This document shows, one piece after another, positions 11,930-24,901 of a stretch of 64,000 bases of DNA. The notes below the pieces were generated by a model. The model ran no database searches, had not been told where the DNA came from, and saw only the letters and a program-made list of their open reading frames with translations. A program made the position numbers and the translations under genes. This stretch comes from Erythroxylum novogranatense (lineage: Eukaryota; Streptophyta; Magnoliopsida; Malpighiales; Erythroxylaceae). Each line of letters opens with the position of its first letter. The stretch's first letter is position 1. Location of the stretch: positions 15,327,372 through 15,391,371 of the forward strand of contig CM057230.1 in NCBI GenBank assembly GCA_029891385.1, written 5' to 3'.

Positions 11930-12905
11930 ATGATGACCGATCGCCATCCTGCTGAAGCCCTAGAAAAAATTGTGGACGATCGGATCAATGCGGCCATAAA
12001 TTTCTGCCCAGATCGTCCAACAGCTCAATATAGCTCTCCCTTTACCCCGACGATCTTGGATAGCCTCCCAGCAATCGGCACCAAAATACCGACGCCTGAA
12101 AAGTACACTGAAAAAATCGATTCACTAGACTATTTGCAGCACTTCCAATCAATGATTAACTTACACTGCGTCCCCGACGCCATTCAATGTAAAGCATTTT
12201 GTACCGCCTTTCAAGAAGGAGCTCGACGATGGTTTAACAGTTTACCTCCGAGCTGCATCACTTGTTTTGAAGACTTTAAATCGCTATTTCTCAATCAGTT
12301 CGCCACAAGTAAACGACCGCAGAAGCGCCTTGAAAGTGATCGATTGACCTGAGGAAGGAATGAAAGTTTACGGGAGTTCATCACTCGGTTCAACAACGAA
12401 GCTGTCGAAGTCCCTGACTTTACTTGCTCATCCATGTTGGCTGCACTTATGAGCAACACGAGGGATGAGGAGTTCAAAAAGTCATTGGCCCTCGATCAAC
12501 CCCGATCTATCCAGGAAATAAGAAACAGGGCGGATAAGTATATCCAGCTTGAAGAAGTATTGAAAAATACGAAGCGTAGGGCGGATGATCATTCGGCAAA
12601 TGACAGAGCAGATGGTCTACACAAGAGGCAGAAGGGTCAGTCGAGCTAGAGAAAGCTGACCGATTGACAGGGACATCGACGAGAACTCTTCACCCCGCTC
12701 AACAGACGATATGCGGAAGTACTGGCGGCCATGAGAGCGGATGGGAACCCCTCCGAGAACCCAATAAGATGAAGACTTCCTCTAAGAATAGGGACCCGGA
12801 TTTATATTGTCGTTTCCACAAAGACATCGGTCATGACACGAAAGATTGCTAGCACTTGAAAAGAGAAATCGAATTCTTTATCCAAAGGCGAAGGCTGGGT
12901 CGATT
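11930..12905 (+). pseudogene. Gypsy/Tat gag
   Basis: The frame from 11930 encodes a Retrotrans_gag domain: FTPTILDSLPAIGTKIPTPEKY, LDYLQHFQSMINL, then the GARRWFNSLPPSCITCFEDFK core. A TGA at 12350-12352 interrupts it and the same frame resumes with ESLREFITRFNNEAV. A zinc-knuckle-like CRFHKDIGHDTKDC segment follows at about 12810-12850 in another frame, so there is a frameshift between about 12650 and 12800. The protein would form the capsid-like particle. It is non-functional as it stands. Confidence 0.85.
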
Positions 12906-13169
12906 TCTGAAACACTAACAAAATGCCGATCAGGATAATGAGCATAAGACCGGTCAAATTTATTAACAATGGCGGCGACCTTAGAGGCTAAACGATAGGA
13001 ATGGAGGGAGGCGAGATCACGAACATCGACGATCGACGCGAAGCGGAAGGGCGATCGAGGCAAGCGGCGATGTGAATCTTGGACAACAAGATGACCGACC
13101 GGTTAGGGTCATTAACATGATTTTTGGTGGAAATGCAGCAGGGGGTCCACTGTTAAAGGAAGAAAGAGG

Positions 13170-16100
13170 TATGCCAGGCAGGTCGACGAAGATTTGTCAG
13201 CCAAAAGAAAGAGGCAGAACTATGGGATGATATCGTTCGATAAATCTGACCTTGACAGTGTTAGTTGTCCTCATGACGATGCTCTCGTAGTAAATCTGAA
13301 CATGGATGGCAACGGGGTGAAGCGGGTAATGATTGATACGGGCAGCTCGGTCGACCTATTGTATTATGATGCCTTCAAGCAGATGGAGATACCAGAGGAT
13401 CGACTACTGCCTATAGAAGGACCTATCAAAGGGGTCACTGGAGCATCAGCCTACCCGTTTACCCGAGTCTATTTGAAAGTGAAATTCAGACAAAAGCCGT
13501 TTCAGATAGAGAAGGATGTTGAGTTCCTGGTTTTGAAGTTTCAAGGGGCGTACAATGCGATAATTGGATGAGCTACTCAAAACGCCCTTAGAGCGGTTGT
13601 CTCCGCCTACTACCAAGCAATGAAGTTCCCAACGTCCCATGGAATTGGTGTTATCAGGGGTCAGCAGAGAATCGCTAGGGAATGCTACTTAGCGGAAACA
13701 AGGACACTAGACGGAGCGGTAGTCCTGACGAGCTCTCTTGACGTGAGAGCCGATGAAGAGACGGAGAGGATGAACCCCGTAGAAGAAACTCAGCGGGTCA
13801 TATTGGATGAAGCAGACCGCTCCAAGTTCACAAATCTAGGTTCCGAGCTTCAGAAGGGCCTAGTCAAAGAAATCACGGATTGCTTGGTAGAAAACAGATC
13901 GGTCTTCACCTGGGTACCTAGCGATATGCCTGAAATTTTTCGATCTGTCACATCGCATTCTCTCGGTATTCGACAAGATTACAAACCAGTTAGACAGAAG
14001 AAGCAGTGGCAAAGCAAAGAGCGCCAGGAGGTGATTGAGAAGGAAATAGAAAAGCTACTTAGTGTCGGGTTCATTCAGGAAGTCAAATACCCTGAATGGT
14101 TGGCCAATGTCGTACTTATGAAGAAGAAAAACGAAAAGTGGAGAATGTGCATTGACTTCACTGATTTAAACAAAGCGTGCCCAAAAGACAGTTTTCCTTT
14201 GCCCAAAATCGATCAGCTGGTAGACTCCACGTCAGGGCATGAACTTCTCAGCTTTTTGGATGCCTTCTCGGGCTACCATCAGATTCAAATGAGTCTCGAA
14301 GACGAAGAGAAGACAACTTTTATAACTAATCAGGGCACATATTGCTATCAAGTAATGTCGTTCGGCTTGAAGAATGCGGGGGCCACCTATCAGCGATTCG
14401 TCATGGAAGTTTTTAAGAAACAGATCGGTCGATCAGTTAAGGCCTATGTGGATGATATGGTGGTCAAAAGTAAGACGGCCGCTGAGCATGTGGAAGATCT
14501 CAAAGAAGTCTTCGGACCATAATAAATTCGGATGAAGTTGAACCCAGAAAAGTGCGTCTTTGGTGTGGCATCCGGAAAATTCCTGGGGTTTATGATTACT
14601 CAGCGGGGAATTGAAGCTAATCCAAAGAAAATTGAAGCTATCGTCCAAATGCCTTCGCCGCGATGCTTGAAAGATGTTCAGATATTGACCGATTGGATAG
14701 TCTCTTTGAGCAGATTCGTCTCTAGGATGGGGGACAAGTGTCTCCCGTTCTTCAAAATTTTAAGAAAAGCGGATGTGACCCAGTTCCAATGGTCGGATGA
14801 ATGCGAAAGAGCATTTCAACACTTGAAGCAGTATCTGACTAGTCCACCCATCCTGCAGAACCCAATTGAGGGGGAGAGTCTGATTTTGTATTTGGCAGTC
14901 ACGGAGGGGCGATCAGCGCGGTCCTTGTTCAATCAAAGGGAAAAGAACAATGCCCGATCTATTACGTCAGTAAGGTGCTGAACGAACCAGAAACACGGTA
15001 TGCGCCCATAGAAAAGCTGGCTCTCTCCTTGATAACTGCAGCGCGGAAGCTAAGGCCTTACTTCCAGAGTCATATCATAGAGGTATGGACCGACCAACCC
15101 CTCAGGCAGTGCCTCCAAAAGTCTGAGACCTCGGGGCGATTAATAAAATGGGCGGTAGAGCTGGGGGAGTTCGATATACAATATAAGCCTCGGACGACGA
15201 TCAAGGCCCAAGTGTTGGCAGACTTCGTTGCAGAAATGAGTCAACCTGACTCGCAAGGTGAGCAACACCCTGCCTAGAGCCTATTTGTTGATGGGTCGTC
15301 CAATGCAGAGGGATGTGGAGCAGGAGTGGTATTAATCAGCCCGCACTAGGAAGAAAAGGTAGAATATACTCTTCGGTTAGAATTTAAAGTTTCCAATAAT
15401 GAAGCAGAATACAAGGCTCTGATAGTCGGTCTCCAATTGGCAAAGGAGATGGGGGTAAAGCATCTCCAGGTGTACAGCGATAGCCAAATAGTAGTTGATC
15501 TTGTCACTGGGCAGTATGAGGCTAAGGGGAGCAGCATGATCAAGTACCTGGAACTAGTAAAGCAGGAGTTGAGTAATTTCGAGCAATACTCGATCAGCAG
15601 GATAGAACGGGCTCAAAATGCTAAGGCAGATGCGCTTTCCAAAATGGCTTCCGATCGAGATGCGAAAAATAACATTTTAGTCGAGCGACTAGAACGACCC
15701 AGCATTCAGAAAGCTAATGAAGTCCTCGACGTAAATACCGATCGATCAAGTTGGATGGATCTGATCAGACAGTACCTCCTTGGGGGAACGCAACCTGAAG
15801 ATGCCTTGGAAGCCAAGAAACTAATAATAAAGGCTGCCGAATATGCGGTCGTTAATGGTACCTTGTACAAGCGATCTTATGACTGGTCACTGCTACGATG
15901 CTTGAGCGAAGAAGAGGCAGAGCAGGCAATGACTGAAGTCCACGAAGGAATGTGTGGAAACCACGTATGAGGCAGAATATTGACTCATAGACTGATTAGA
16001 CAGGGTTATTACTGGCCGACAATGAGGAAAGACTGCCAGGAGAAAGTCGACCGGTATGAGGCTTGCCAGAAAAACAGTAGCCTGTCTCACCAGCCGACCG

Positions 16101-16930
16101 AGAGGATGAAAATCACGAGTCATCCTATCCCTTTTGCTCAATAGGGAATGGATATACTATGACCTTTCCCCCTCAGTCCTGGACAGAAGAAGTTCTTGAT
16201 AGTAGCCGTGGAATATTTCACCAAATGGGTAGAAGCTGAAGCGGTTGCTACAATTACTGAGCAGAAAAAGGAAAATTTTGTAAGAAGAAACATACTAAGT
16301 CGCTTCGGGATGCCTATGGTCTTGGTCACAGACAATGGTCCGCAGTTCGACAACGACAAGTTTAGAGATTTCTATGAGCGACTAAAGATAAGGCTACAAT
16401 TGACTTCAGTAGCCCATCCTCAAAGCAACAGTCTCGCGGAGAACACTAACAAAAAGATAATGAGCGCCCTCAAGAAGTGCGTAGATGAACGTAAGACTTG
16501 GGTAGATGAACTGGATGAAGTATTGTGGGCGTACAGAACTACCCCAAATGGAGCCACAGGAGAAACACCCTTCAGGATGACTTTTGGGGCAGAAGCACTA
16601 GTTCCAGTAGAAGTGGTGTTGCACAACCAAAGAGTGTCGAGCTATGAAGAAGAGCGGAATAGTGAAGCCCGCCGAGCATAACTCGTGCTTCTCAGTGAAG
16701 ACAGGGATATGGCAGCCGCTCGTTCGGAAGCCGTCAGGCAAAAAGCAATGAAGTTTTACAACAGAAGGATAAAGCCGAGCGATATAAAGGTCGGCGGATA
16801 CGTCCTGCGAAAGGCCGAGGCAGCTGGAAAGCATCCTGGAAAACTCGGACAGGCGTGGGAAGGACACTATCAGTGATCAAGCAAGCCGGACATGGCTCTT
16901 ACATCCTGCGCGATGTGAACGGGAAGATTC
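13170..16930 (+). pseudogene. Gypsy/Tat pol: protease, RT, RNase H, second RNase H, integrase
   Basis: Domains in order: aspartic protease with IDTGSSVDLLY (about 13335); RT with FIQEVKYPEWLANVVLMKKK, FLDAFSGYHQIQM and intact YVDD at 14445-14456; RNase H with PETRYAPIEKLALSL; a second RNase H-like domain with FVDGSSN, NNEAEYKAL, YSDSQ and NAKADALS (15285-15650). Integrase follows, with an H/C-type finger ending YEACQK, GMDIL, VTDNGPQFD and an E in NSLAENTNK. Stops include TGA 13569, TAA TAA about 14521, TAG about 15276, TGA about 15968, and TAG and TGA at 16141-16162. A frameshift lies near 14910-14975. Many stops fit C-to-T or G-to-A change of an expected CGA, CAG or TGG codon. The element could not move on its own now. 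Confidence 0.9.
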
Positions 16931-17179
16931 TACCGAGACCCTGAAACTCTCAAAACCTGAAGGCGTTCTACCAGTAGATAAGCATTATTTTAGCTCTCAT
17001 TTATTTGTTTATTATTGTTTATTGTACACAACTTGTGGGTACCTTTTTCCTGGCCTTGCCAGTCAGGTTTTTTAACAGCCCATGCCCTTATCATCGTCAA
17101 TAAAGAGGTTTTCAGATTTCTTGGCAAGAAAAGAATCTCATTAAATTTGGCAAAGAGGAGAAAATTCCAACTGATGACT

Positions 17180-17955
17180 CGGCCAGGTTGCCAAGACAAG
17201 ATCCTTGGAACCATAGCTCGGCCTCGACCATCGATCGGCTAGGTTACAAAGACAAGATTCTTGGAACCATAGCTCGGCCTTTACCATCGCTAGGTCAGGT
17301 TGTCAAGACAAGATCCTTGGAACTATAGCTCGGCCTCGACCTCGATCGACCATCGATCGGCTAGGTTGTCAAGACAAGATCCTTGGAACTATAGCTCGGC
17401 CTCGACCATCGCTCGGCCAGGTTGCCAAGACAAGATCCTTGGAACTATAGCCGGCCTCTACCATCGCTCGGTCAGGTTGCCAAGACAAGATCCTTAGAAC
17501 CATGGCTCGGCCTCGACCATCGATCGGCCAGGTTGTCAAGACAAGATCCTTGGAATCATGGCTCGGCCTCGACCATCGATCGGCTAGGTTGCTAAGACAA
17601 GGTCCTTGGAACCATAGCTCGGCCTCTACCATCGCTCGACCAGGTTGCCAAGATAAGATCCTTGGAACCATGGCTCGGCCTCGACCACCGATTGGTCAGG
17701 TTGCCAAGACAAGATCCTTGGAACCATAGCTCGACTTCGACCATCGCTCGACCAGGTTACCAAGACAAGATCCTTAGAACTATGGCTCGGCCGCGACCAT
17801 CGATCGGCTAGGTTGCGAAGATAAGATCCTTAGAACCATAGCTTGGCCTCGATCATCGCTCGGTCAGGTTGCCAAGACAAGATCCTTGGAACCATGCCTC
17901 GACCTCGACATCGATCAACTACGCTTGGCCAGGTTACCAAGACAAGATCCTTGGA
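17180..17955 (+). repeat. 56-bp tandem array in the Gypsy/Tat 3' untranslated region
   Basis: About 14 copies of a 56-bp unit (GTTGCCAAGACAAGATCCTT then GGAACCATAGCTCGGCCTCG then ACCATCGATCGGCCAG). Copy starts are exactly 56 bp apart at 17644, 17700, 17756, 17812 and 17868. The early copies vary slightly in length. One or two more diverged units continue after the nested insertion at 21721-21800. Tandem repeats in this position are a known feature of Tat-lineage elements and a known source of satellite DNA. Confidence 0.93.
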
Positions 17956-20900
17956 TGTAGTGCCCCCTTACCGTAGAGTACCCACCGGAACACCCGTAGG
18001 TCATTCCGGTACATATCCTACGATAAGAGAGAACTACAGACAAACAACTCTAAACTCCACATGGCATCACAATAATAAAACAGTAATATGAAATTGAAAC
18101 TTTTTAAAACCAAACTGTGTTCCATTTCATTTCATCAAACTCAACAATTTATACAACTGTTAGTGTTCTCAGTCTGTACATCACTCTGAACACTTAACCC
18201 AAAAATACTATATGCAACAAGACAAAAATAGCAGTCCTAAATAGGTCATCTCAAAAGAAATCCCAGTTGACCAACCTTTGAGCCATAGCCTCTTTCGCCA
18301 ATCTGATCTACGCGGCTCTACAGTCTCTCGGGAGCTATCAGTCTACTCTTGATCATAAAAAATAGGTTATAATTTTGGGTGAGTTTGTGAACTCAGTGAG
18401 GAACCATCATCGATGGTTCGCCCAGTTCATGCATCACATAAACAAACTACAGAGTCAATCCAATAACATAGGCAGAAGAAACACATCACAATTGTCTCAG
18501 GCACTTTTTCCTTATTCCAGTTCAAGTATTCAGTCAGTTAAATATGTATGCAATGCATATGTGACACTTTTCCAGTTTATTACAGTGTTGTGACCGCGCT
18601 TAACGAAGCGATATCACGATGAGCGGCGTCAGGGAGTAGGAGAGCCGCTTCTCTCTTGAGCTCGAGGCTCTTTTTCAAGATGTCGATGGCGACTCTGGTC
18701 ACAACTGTTATTATCCATTTATGCCTTTGTGTATGAAATGCATATGCCTAATTTAACAGTCAATGCATCACAATCAGTCAATGTAACACAATCAGGTCAC
18801 ATCCGAGGCAAGGCAATTAATCACAGTATATCATAGTAATAGCAAACAATTCACAATTTGCACATCAAAACACTTCTATGTCAGATCTTCCAATTTATCG
18901 GACCACATGTCCGGAATCTAGTCAGAAACAAACGCAACCACTAATCTCACCATTATTCCCCACATTAGGCATATAATAATTAAACGAAAACTATCTCAGT
19001 CACTCACCTATCACTTCCGAGCTAATGCCGGGAAGTCTCTGCAACGTCGGTGGATCGGCGCTCCAAATGTGCCTCTATAATGATCAGAGAACAAACCCAT
19101 TACTAATTGTTCAATCGGAACGATTTAATGATGCACATGGAGCAATTAAAAAGTGTACAATGCATGTTAATGATATTCCCGGCCCTAAAACCACAATTTT
19201 CAATCACAAAAATCCGTCTAAAAAGTAGAAATCTTACAGCACTGAAATTACTCAATTCGGACATCTATAAGTCCAAAAATAAATAAAACAGTGACCAAAG
19301 AACCATTACCCGGACAACGTCAATTTTCCGTCCAAAAATTCTCAAAAGAACACAAAAATCAAATAAAACAATATATATATATATATGTTGCCCCTGTTTC
19401 CTTCTCTCTTTTTTTTTTCCTATTTTCAAACCGAAATTCAAACACCAATAACTCTTTGCACACAATTCAGAAAATTACAAACCATATCTCGTTGGAAATA
19501 TCATGAAAACCTCTACAAGTTTCATGAAGACCATAAAAATCAACTTCACCCCTAAGGGTGTCAAAAATCCAATCGAAGCTACTGCCCAGTCAATGCCTCT
19601 CAAAACAGTGCAGGATTTTGCAAAATCCATAACTTTCCAGTTCCTCAGTCAAAAATTACAAAATAAATTCCCAAAGAAAGATAAAAATGTTTTCTACAAC
19701 TTTCATGAACAACCTGAAATCAAATTCAATTGTTAACTAGGTCAAACAATTCAACAAAGAATCTGCCCACTGTAATTACCCAATCTGGATAGTAATTTTC
19801 TAACAAGCATAACTTGTTGCAAAAATGTCAAAAAATTGCATACTTTATACCTATGAAAAGATAAAACAGAATAATAAACTTCTCATGAAGGGCTTGACAG
19901 CAAATTCCATCTCTAATAAACTCAAAATTGTCATGCAAGTGGCTGCCCTGATCACTAGTCAATGACCTAACTTAAGTCCAATATTTGAAAATTCATAACT
20001 CCCAAGTATGATATCCAAAAATAGTATAGTATATCTCATTTTCAAGATAATTTCTTCCTCTACAACTTTCCAGAAGGTCACTTGAGCCAATTCAAATCAC
20101 GTAAATCTTTAAATTTGCTTCCAATCACAATACTCACAAAACCTACACTTATGGCTAGGTTCCAACATAATGCACATAAACAGCCAACATTCACAGGTCA
20201 TAACTCACAATATACATATTGAAAAATTGCAAAATCAGTGGAAATGGAAAGCTAACGTGATAGGCTTCAACTTTCATGAAGACCATTTTTACCAATTCTT
20301 TCTAAATTAATCTAGAAAAATCATCAAGAGTTTAGGTCATCTCATTCGGTTACTGTTCATACAGTCCACAACAGTAACTTTTCAAGCCAAAATTCAACCT
20401 CTTAAGGCTACAATTAGACAACACCTATTTCACAAGAAATCCAAGCCAATCAAATAAAGTTTCATTTGGTCCAAACCTCACCTTATTTGCATAACCACAC
20501 AATTATTTATGATCAAAAAAGTGCAATAGGTACAAAAATCAATTTTCTAGCTTTGTTACTAAACTTAGATCCTATCACTTCCAATGCCAATAACACATCA
20601 ATAAGCATCCAAACGGACAAGAAATCAGCCACTAGATCATCACTACTTTCACTTAGGCCAAGAGACAAAATTTGGCAGCACTTAACTCTTCATTTCCATG
20701 CAAGAATAGTCATAAAAAATCAAGCCAAAATCAAGCTAAAACCAAGTTAAAACACATCATTCATGCTAACTTCCTCAAGTCATACTCAAACATAACCTTA
20801 TACCCAACAATTCAAACTATCATTTTCATGACATTAATGCATCGTAAATCATATTTAATGAACCATAGTTCTAAATTAATGCATCAAACTACCAAGAAAA

Positions 20901-21720
20901 GAACATAATTCAATACTTACCTACGTTCAAGCTTTCAAATTCGATCTCTTCAATTCTTTAATTAATACTCTAACTCAACAACTTCTCCACTCTCTTCTAA
21001 CACCATGCATGTGTATCATCATCATGAAAAGAAAATAGCTTGGATGCATGCAAGGCTCTTAAGGATGGAAGAAGTAACACTTAAAGAATGAGAAAATCGA
21101 TGGAGAGGTAAAAAGGAAAAGAAGGTTTTCGGATGGGGAAGGAATAAGCAAGAAACTTGGTCTTTAATCAATGAAGTTGCCGAATTCATTAGCTAGAAAC
21201 AAGACAAAAGCATTAAAACTCTTTAGGACACTTGGCATTTGTAGGAAAAGACAAAACAAGAAAAAGACAAAACATGTAATAGGATTATTAAGAACCCTAA
21301 TGTGAAATTTGACCCATCCAAGTCCAATGGCCCAAATTTCAATCCCAAAATAATATACCCAATATTGTAGTGCTATTGGACAACAATTTTCGATACCAAA
21401 AATCAATTGGTTCGCCACTTGGCGATTTGTTCGGTCCGAAAATTTTCTCCGAAAAAGTCCAGAAAAATTCCTAAATTTTTCTGAAAACATAAAACACACA
21501 GAAACTCACTCTAATAAAATTTTTAAACACAATTACCACGTTATTCACAATAAAATTTCATTAGGCACAAATACCGGGAATGTCATGAATGCATGTACAG
21601 TTATTTTTTCATGTGCAATCACAAATACCAGTATGCATGAACATTCCTAATTAGTCCTAGTCACTCTTATCCTTTGCTAAATTACTATTCTACCCTTCCT
21701 GTCGAGGGTGGGATGTTACA
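17956..21720. mobile_element. Nested 3.8 kb insertion, probable solo LTR of a long-LTR Gypsy element
   Basis: The insertion begins TGTAGTGCCCCCTTACCG and ends GGTGGGATGTTACA. It is flanked by TTGGA (17951-17955) and TTAGA (21721-21725), a 5-bp duplication with one mismatch, inside the 56-bp array. It encodes no gag or pol, and no primer site or polypurine tract is seen. TGTA...TACA ends and several-kb LTRs are known in Del/Tekay chromoviruses, so a solo LTR left by recombination is the best reading. A non-autonomous element is the alternative. Interior ORFs up to about 110 codons are AT-rich and unrecognised. A GTTGTGACC...GGTCACAAC inverted pair brackets a GC-rich stretch at 18587-18708. Confidence 0.7.
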
Positions 21721-21944
21721 TTAGAACCATCGCTCGGCCTCGACATCGATCGACTACGCTCGGTCAGGATCCCAAGACAAAATCTCAGATCGTTCGGCCT
21801 CATTATCACTTGGCCTAATTCACCCGATCGACGCACATCGAGTGCACTCATTCGCGACCTGCTATTCGAGAGGATCGTCTAATCTTTAACACATAAAAGA
21901 GGTAATGAAAAACAAGCTTCTATTTCTTTGAATTAAATCTCTGG

Positions 21945-24267
21945 TCACAAGCCCGACCAGATGAGCCTTATAAGGGGAGAATCATTTTGATCCTTCGGGA
22001 GGAGAGGAAGGGCCAGCAACAGGCTCGACCGGTGGAGAGGAAGGGCCAGCAGCAGGGTCGGCCGGAGGAGAGGAAGGGTCAGTAGCAAGGTCGGTCGGAG
22101 GAGAGGAAGGGCCAGCAGCAGGATCGGCCGGGTCGGCAGAGGAAGGGCCAGCAGCCGGATCGGGAGGAGAAGACAGCGGAGAGACATCATTTTCCTCTTC
22201 TGAGTTAAGGTCCAGTTCCTCATCCGAAACTAAGGTTCGCTCTCCCTCGACCATCTCCCTCATTTCCTCCAGAGAAAAGCCGAGAGCAGCGGGAAGTATC
22301 GGCTCGGCATAATAATCAAATGAAGGACCCTCTGACCCGTCAGGGATGTGAACATCGTGGCAACTCCTCAAGATTGAAAGGGCCAAGTCACAGTCGAACT
22401 CTAAGCACTCCCCATGTAGAAACCGCCTCTTCCACCGCTTGATCGCCTCAACCCTTTGCTTTCTGACGGAGCCTTGCAACTCCTTCAGTCTATCCTCGGC
22501 CCTCAGTTTACCCTCCACCGCTTCACGGTAATCCTGGAGGAATTTCTTACGAAGCTCCTGCTCTGTCTTCACCTCCTTCTTCAAGCCCTCACACACCTTA
22601 GCCAGCTAGTCCTTCGCCGCAATCAACCGGCTCCTTTCCTCCTCCCCTGTAGCAAGTTGAGCTTTCAGAACGCTCCTCGCCTCCTCCCAAAATTTCTTCT
22701 CCTCCTCCAAGGAAGAGTTTTGAGCCTGGAAGACGTCCCTCTCTTCCTTAACCTCTGAAAGTTCGCCCCTCAAAGCTTTCACTTGCTCGAGGAGATCGTG
22801 GACTTCCCGGTCTTGCGATTGATTAATCCTGTCGAGTTGTTCCATACGTTGGTGCATCGCGAAGGACATCGCCAGACTTCTTGCACAGCTACGGATGAGA
22901 CGGGGCCCTAACTCCTGATTGCTCAACGAGTCCATGAGCTTCTCGTCTACAGGGGGAACGATCCTCTCAGCAATGTGAAGGGACACATCGAGGTCCCCAA
23001 TCGATGCAGTTTTAGCCAAACTGATCGCAGGCTCCCACTTTTCGGTGCTTGTCGCTCGCCCTTTCCCCTTGCTTTCTCTCTCCTTCTCTTTCCTGCCTTG
23101 ACCCGATGGGCAGGACGGTCGATCAACAATCTGAGCAATCTTCTTCCTCTTAAGAGGTGGCTCGACCTCCTCTTCCTCCTCTTCTACGACTACTAGGCCT
23201 TCACCGGCCGGCCGAGTCGTCACGGCTGACTGCTCGGGTGCGACAGCCTGGGCGAGTGATGCAGACGACTCGAGGGTCGTAAGCCGAGCAACATCCGAGC
23301 TGGCCTTTCCTTTCTTGTCCTACCTTTTCGTCTTCGAGGAGGGCTTGACAGCTTTGCGCTGGCCCTTGGTAGGGCGGAGGACCCGTCGAAGTCATCGAGC
23401 CTTGCCATGGCTGTAGAGCAATAAAAACAAGTTAGAAATCGAAACCGACACTTACAAATATAATAAATAGTTCCACGATGAGTAAACCAGAGGGGCGGGG
23501 GGTCGATTAGGAGAGAATCTGTCGATACCCTAGAATGAGACAATCGAAGTCATAGCGTCCGAGCCTTTTTATGCGATCGATTACATCTCACTCCTCTCTA
23601 GAAAGAGACAAGCTCGACGTATCGTTCCATCACTCGGCTAAAGGATATCTCCATTGTCGGGACTCAAAGGAAGATCCCGGAGGCTTTACAAAAAAGTACT
23701 TCGTCCGCCAAGCAGAGATTTTTGAAGTTGTTCCGGTCGGACGATATCGGGCATCTCTGTACTGCAGATGAGAGATCCCGGCCCCAAAGCTCGAACTCTG
23801 GTTCATTCTCAAAAAGTGGCGCAAGATGCCGACTGAAGGCAGACAGCCAAACAGATGGCACAGCAAGACCAAACCGTTAATGAACCTCCATCCATTCGGA
23901 GGAATCTGGCTCGACATCAATTGGTAGTTAGCGCACACCTCGTCGATGATTGGGGCATACGGAAAAAGCTGTCAGACACAGCAAAATACCCTCCCAAATT
24001 GCTGTGAATCCGCTCGTTCTCGATGGCCAGCCTAGGTTCCCAGGACAAAGGGATATTGTTCCTAATTATTGAAAGATTCAGCTCCCCCACGGTCATCGTC
24101 GATTTATCTCTCAGTGGCCCCTCAACGACTAAGCCATCCCTCCGGTCACTCACCGTGACTCCTTCGACACCTCTCACCTCCAACATCACCACTACTTCAG
24201 ATGCCCTCTCGACGGTTTCATCCTTAGGGCTAACCCCACTTCGAGAACTGGTTGACGACATGTTCAC
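21945..24267 (-). pseudogene. Antisense ORF (aORF) of the Tat element, putative gypsy-type transposon domain
   Basis: Read on the minus strand from ATG 24267. First comes a segment with LSIIRNNIPLSW, then after a frameshift near 23955 the block QIPPNGWRFINGLVLLCHLF followed by SVGILRHFL and later TKYFFVKPPG. This resembles the 'putative gypsy type transposon' domain (Pfam Transposase_28). Further on are a basic/acidic region (EEEEEEVEPPLKRKK), a long coiled coil (about 22600-22870) and a Pro/Ser tail of repeated PAAGPSSPP units ending at 21982. An in-frame TAG at 22606-22608 breaks the coiled coil; the frame continues after it. The function of aORF proteins is not established. Splicing is possible around 23400 but uncertain. 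Confidence 0.78.
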
Positions 24268-24447
24268 AAAGAGAAAACTTAGAGGAGGAAACGAGAGAAA
24301 AGGACGTACCTATTTGATGATTTGAGGTTGGGTTTGGACGACGGTTGAAAGGAAACTCCGGAGACTGTAAGCAAAAAGGTGCAAATGAAAGCAGAATGAA
24401 AGCCGGATAATAAAATAAGCGTGAAGAAAATCTGTAGTCCGTCGGCG

Positions 24448-24464
24448 CTGAATATTTATAAAAG
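24448..24464 (-). promoter_or_regulatory. Possible TATA box for the antisense ORF
   Basis: The minus strand reads CTTTTATAAATATTCAGC here, about 185 bp upstream of the aORF start codon at 24267. It is the best TATA-like word between the start codon and the 3' LTR. A GGTACGT splice-donor-like word at about 24305 on the same strand hints at a leader intron. This is inference from position only. Confidence 0.4.
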
Positions 24465-24901
24465 AGCGGTCGAATGGGCGTTCCAACCAACGCCTGACGC
24501 ATGGAGAAAATCCGGGACAAACTCAGACACGTGGCTGAATCTGAGCTTAGGTGAATTAGGGTTATTAGAAATCTGGAGCGGCACAGCAGTTGAAATGATG
24601 TACGTGACAGCTGCACAACGGTTACAAATTCTGAATATCTGTCAGAGGGCACGCGCCGTCAGCAATAATTACTCCAAGTACCTTCACGCGCTCAATGTCA
24701 ATGTCCACCCGATCTACCTTGGCGCGAGCTATCATGCAATAAGCATCGAGGCCGACCGATCAGGACATTCAATCGACCGATCCCAGTACGAGCAGTCATG
24801 CACTATGCACTAATGTCCAACCGATCGGGCCTACCACGAATTGCCCTACAGACGAGCTATAAAATCCTTATATACTCCTTCGACCCTTCTCCTTGCTTAG
24901 A

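Noticed and set aside
17180..17955. Regularly spaced repeats that could suggest a CRISPR-like array
   Set aside because: There are no unique spacers, the full 56-bp unit is repetitive, and the array lies within a plant retrotransposon.
18375..20908. ORFs of 60-95 codons in the nested 3.8 kb insertion
   Set aside because: AT-rich, no recognisable domain, and located in sequence that reads as one long LTR.
22456..23196. Plus-strand ORFs opposite the antisense ORF (100 and 73 codons)
   Set aside because: They are shadows of the coiled-coil coding strand and rich in L/S/F, as expected from the complement of E/K-rich codons.
23407..23455. A 45-nt intron in the antisense ORF (GTAAGT...CTACAG on the minus strand)
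   Set aside because: The signals and a CTAAC branch-like word are present, but 45 nt is below the usual minimum for plant introns. The donor may lie elsewhere, so no intron was annotated.
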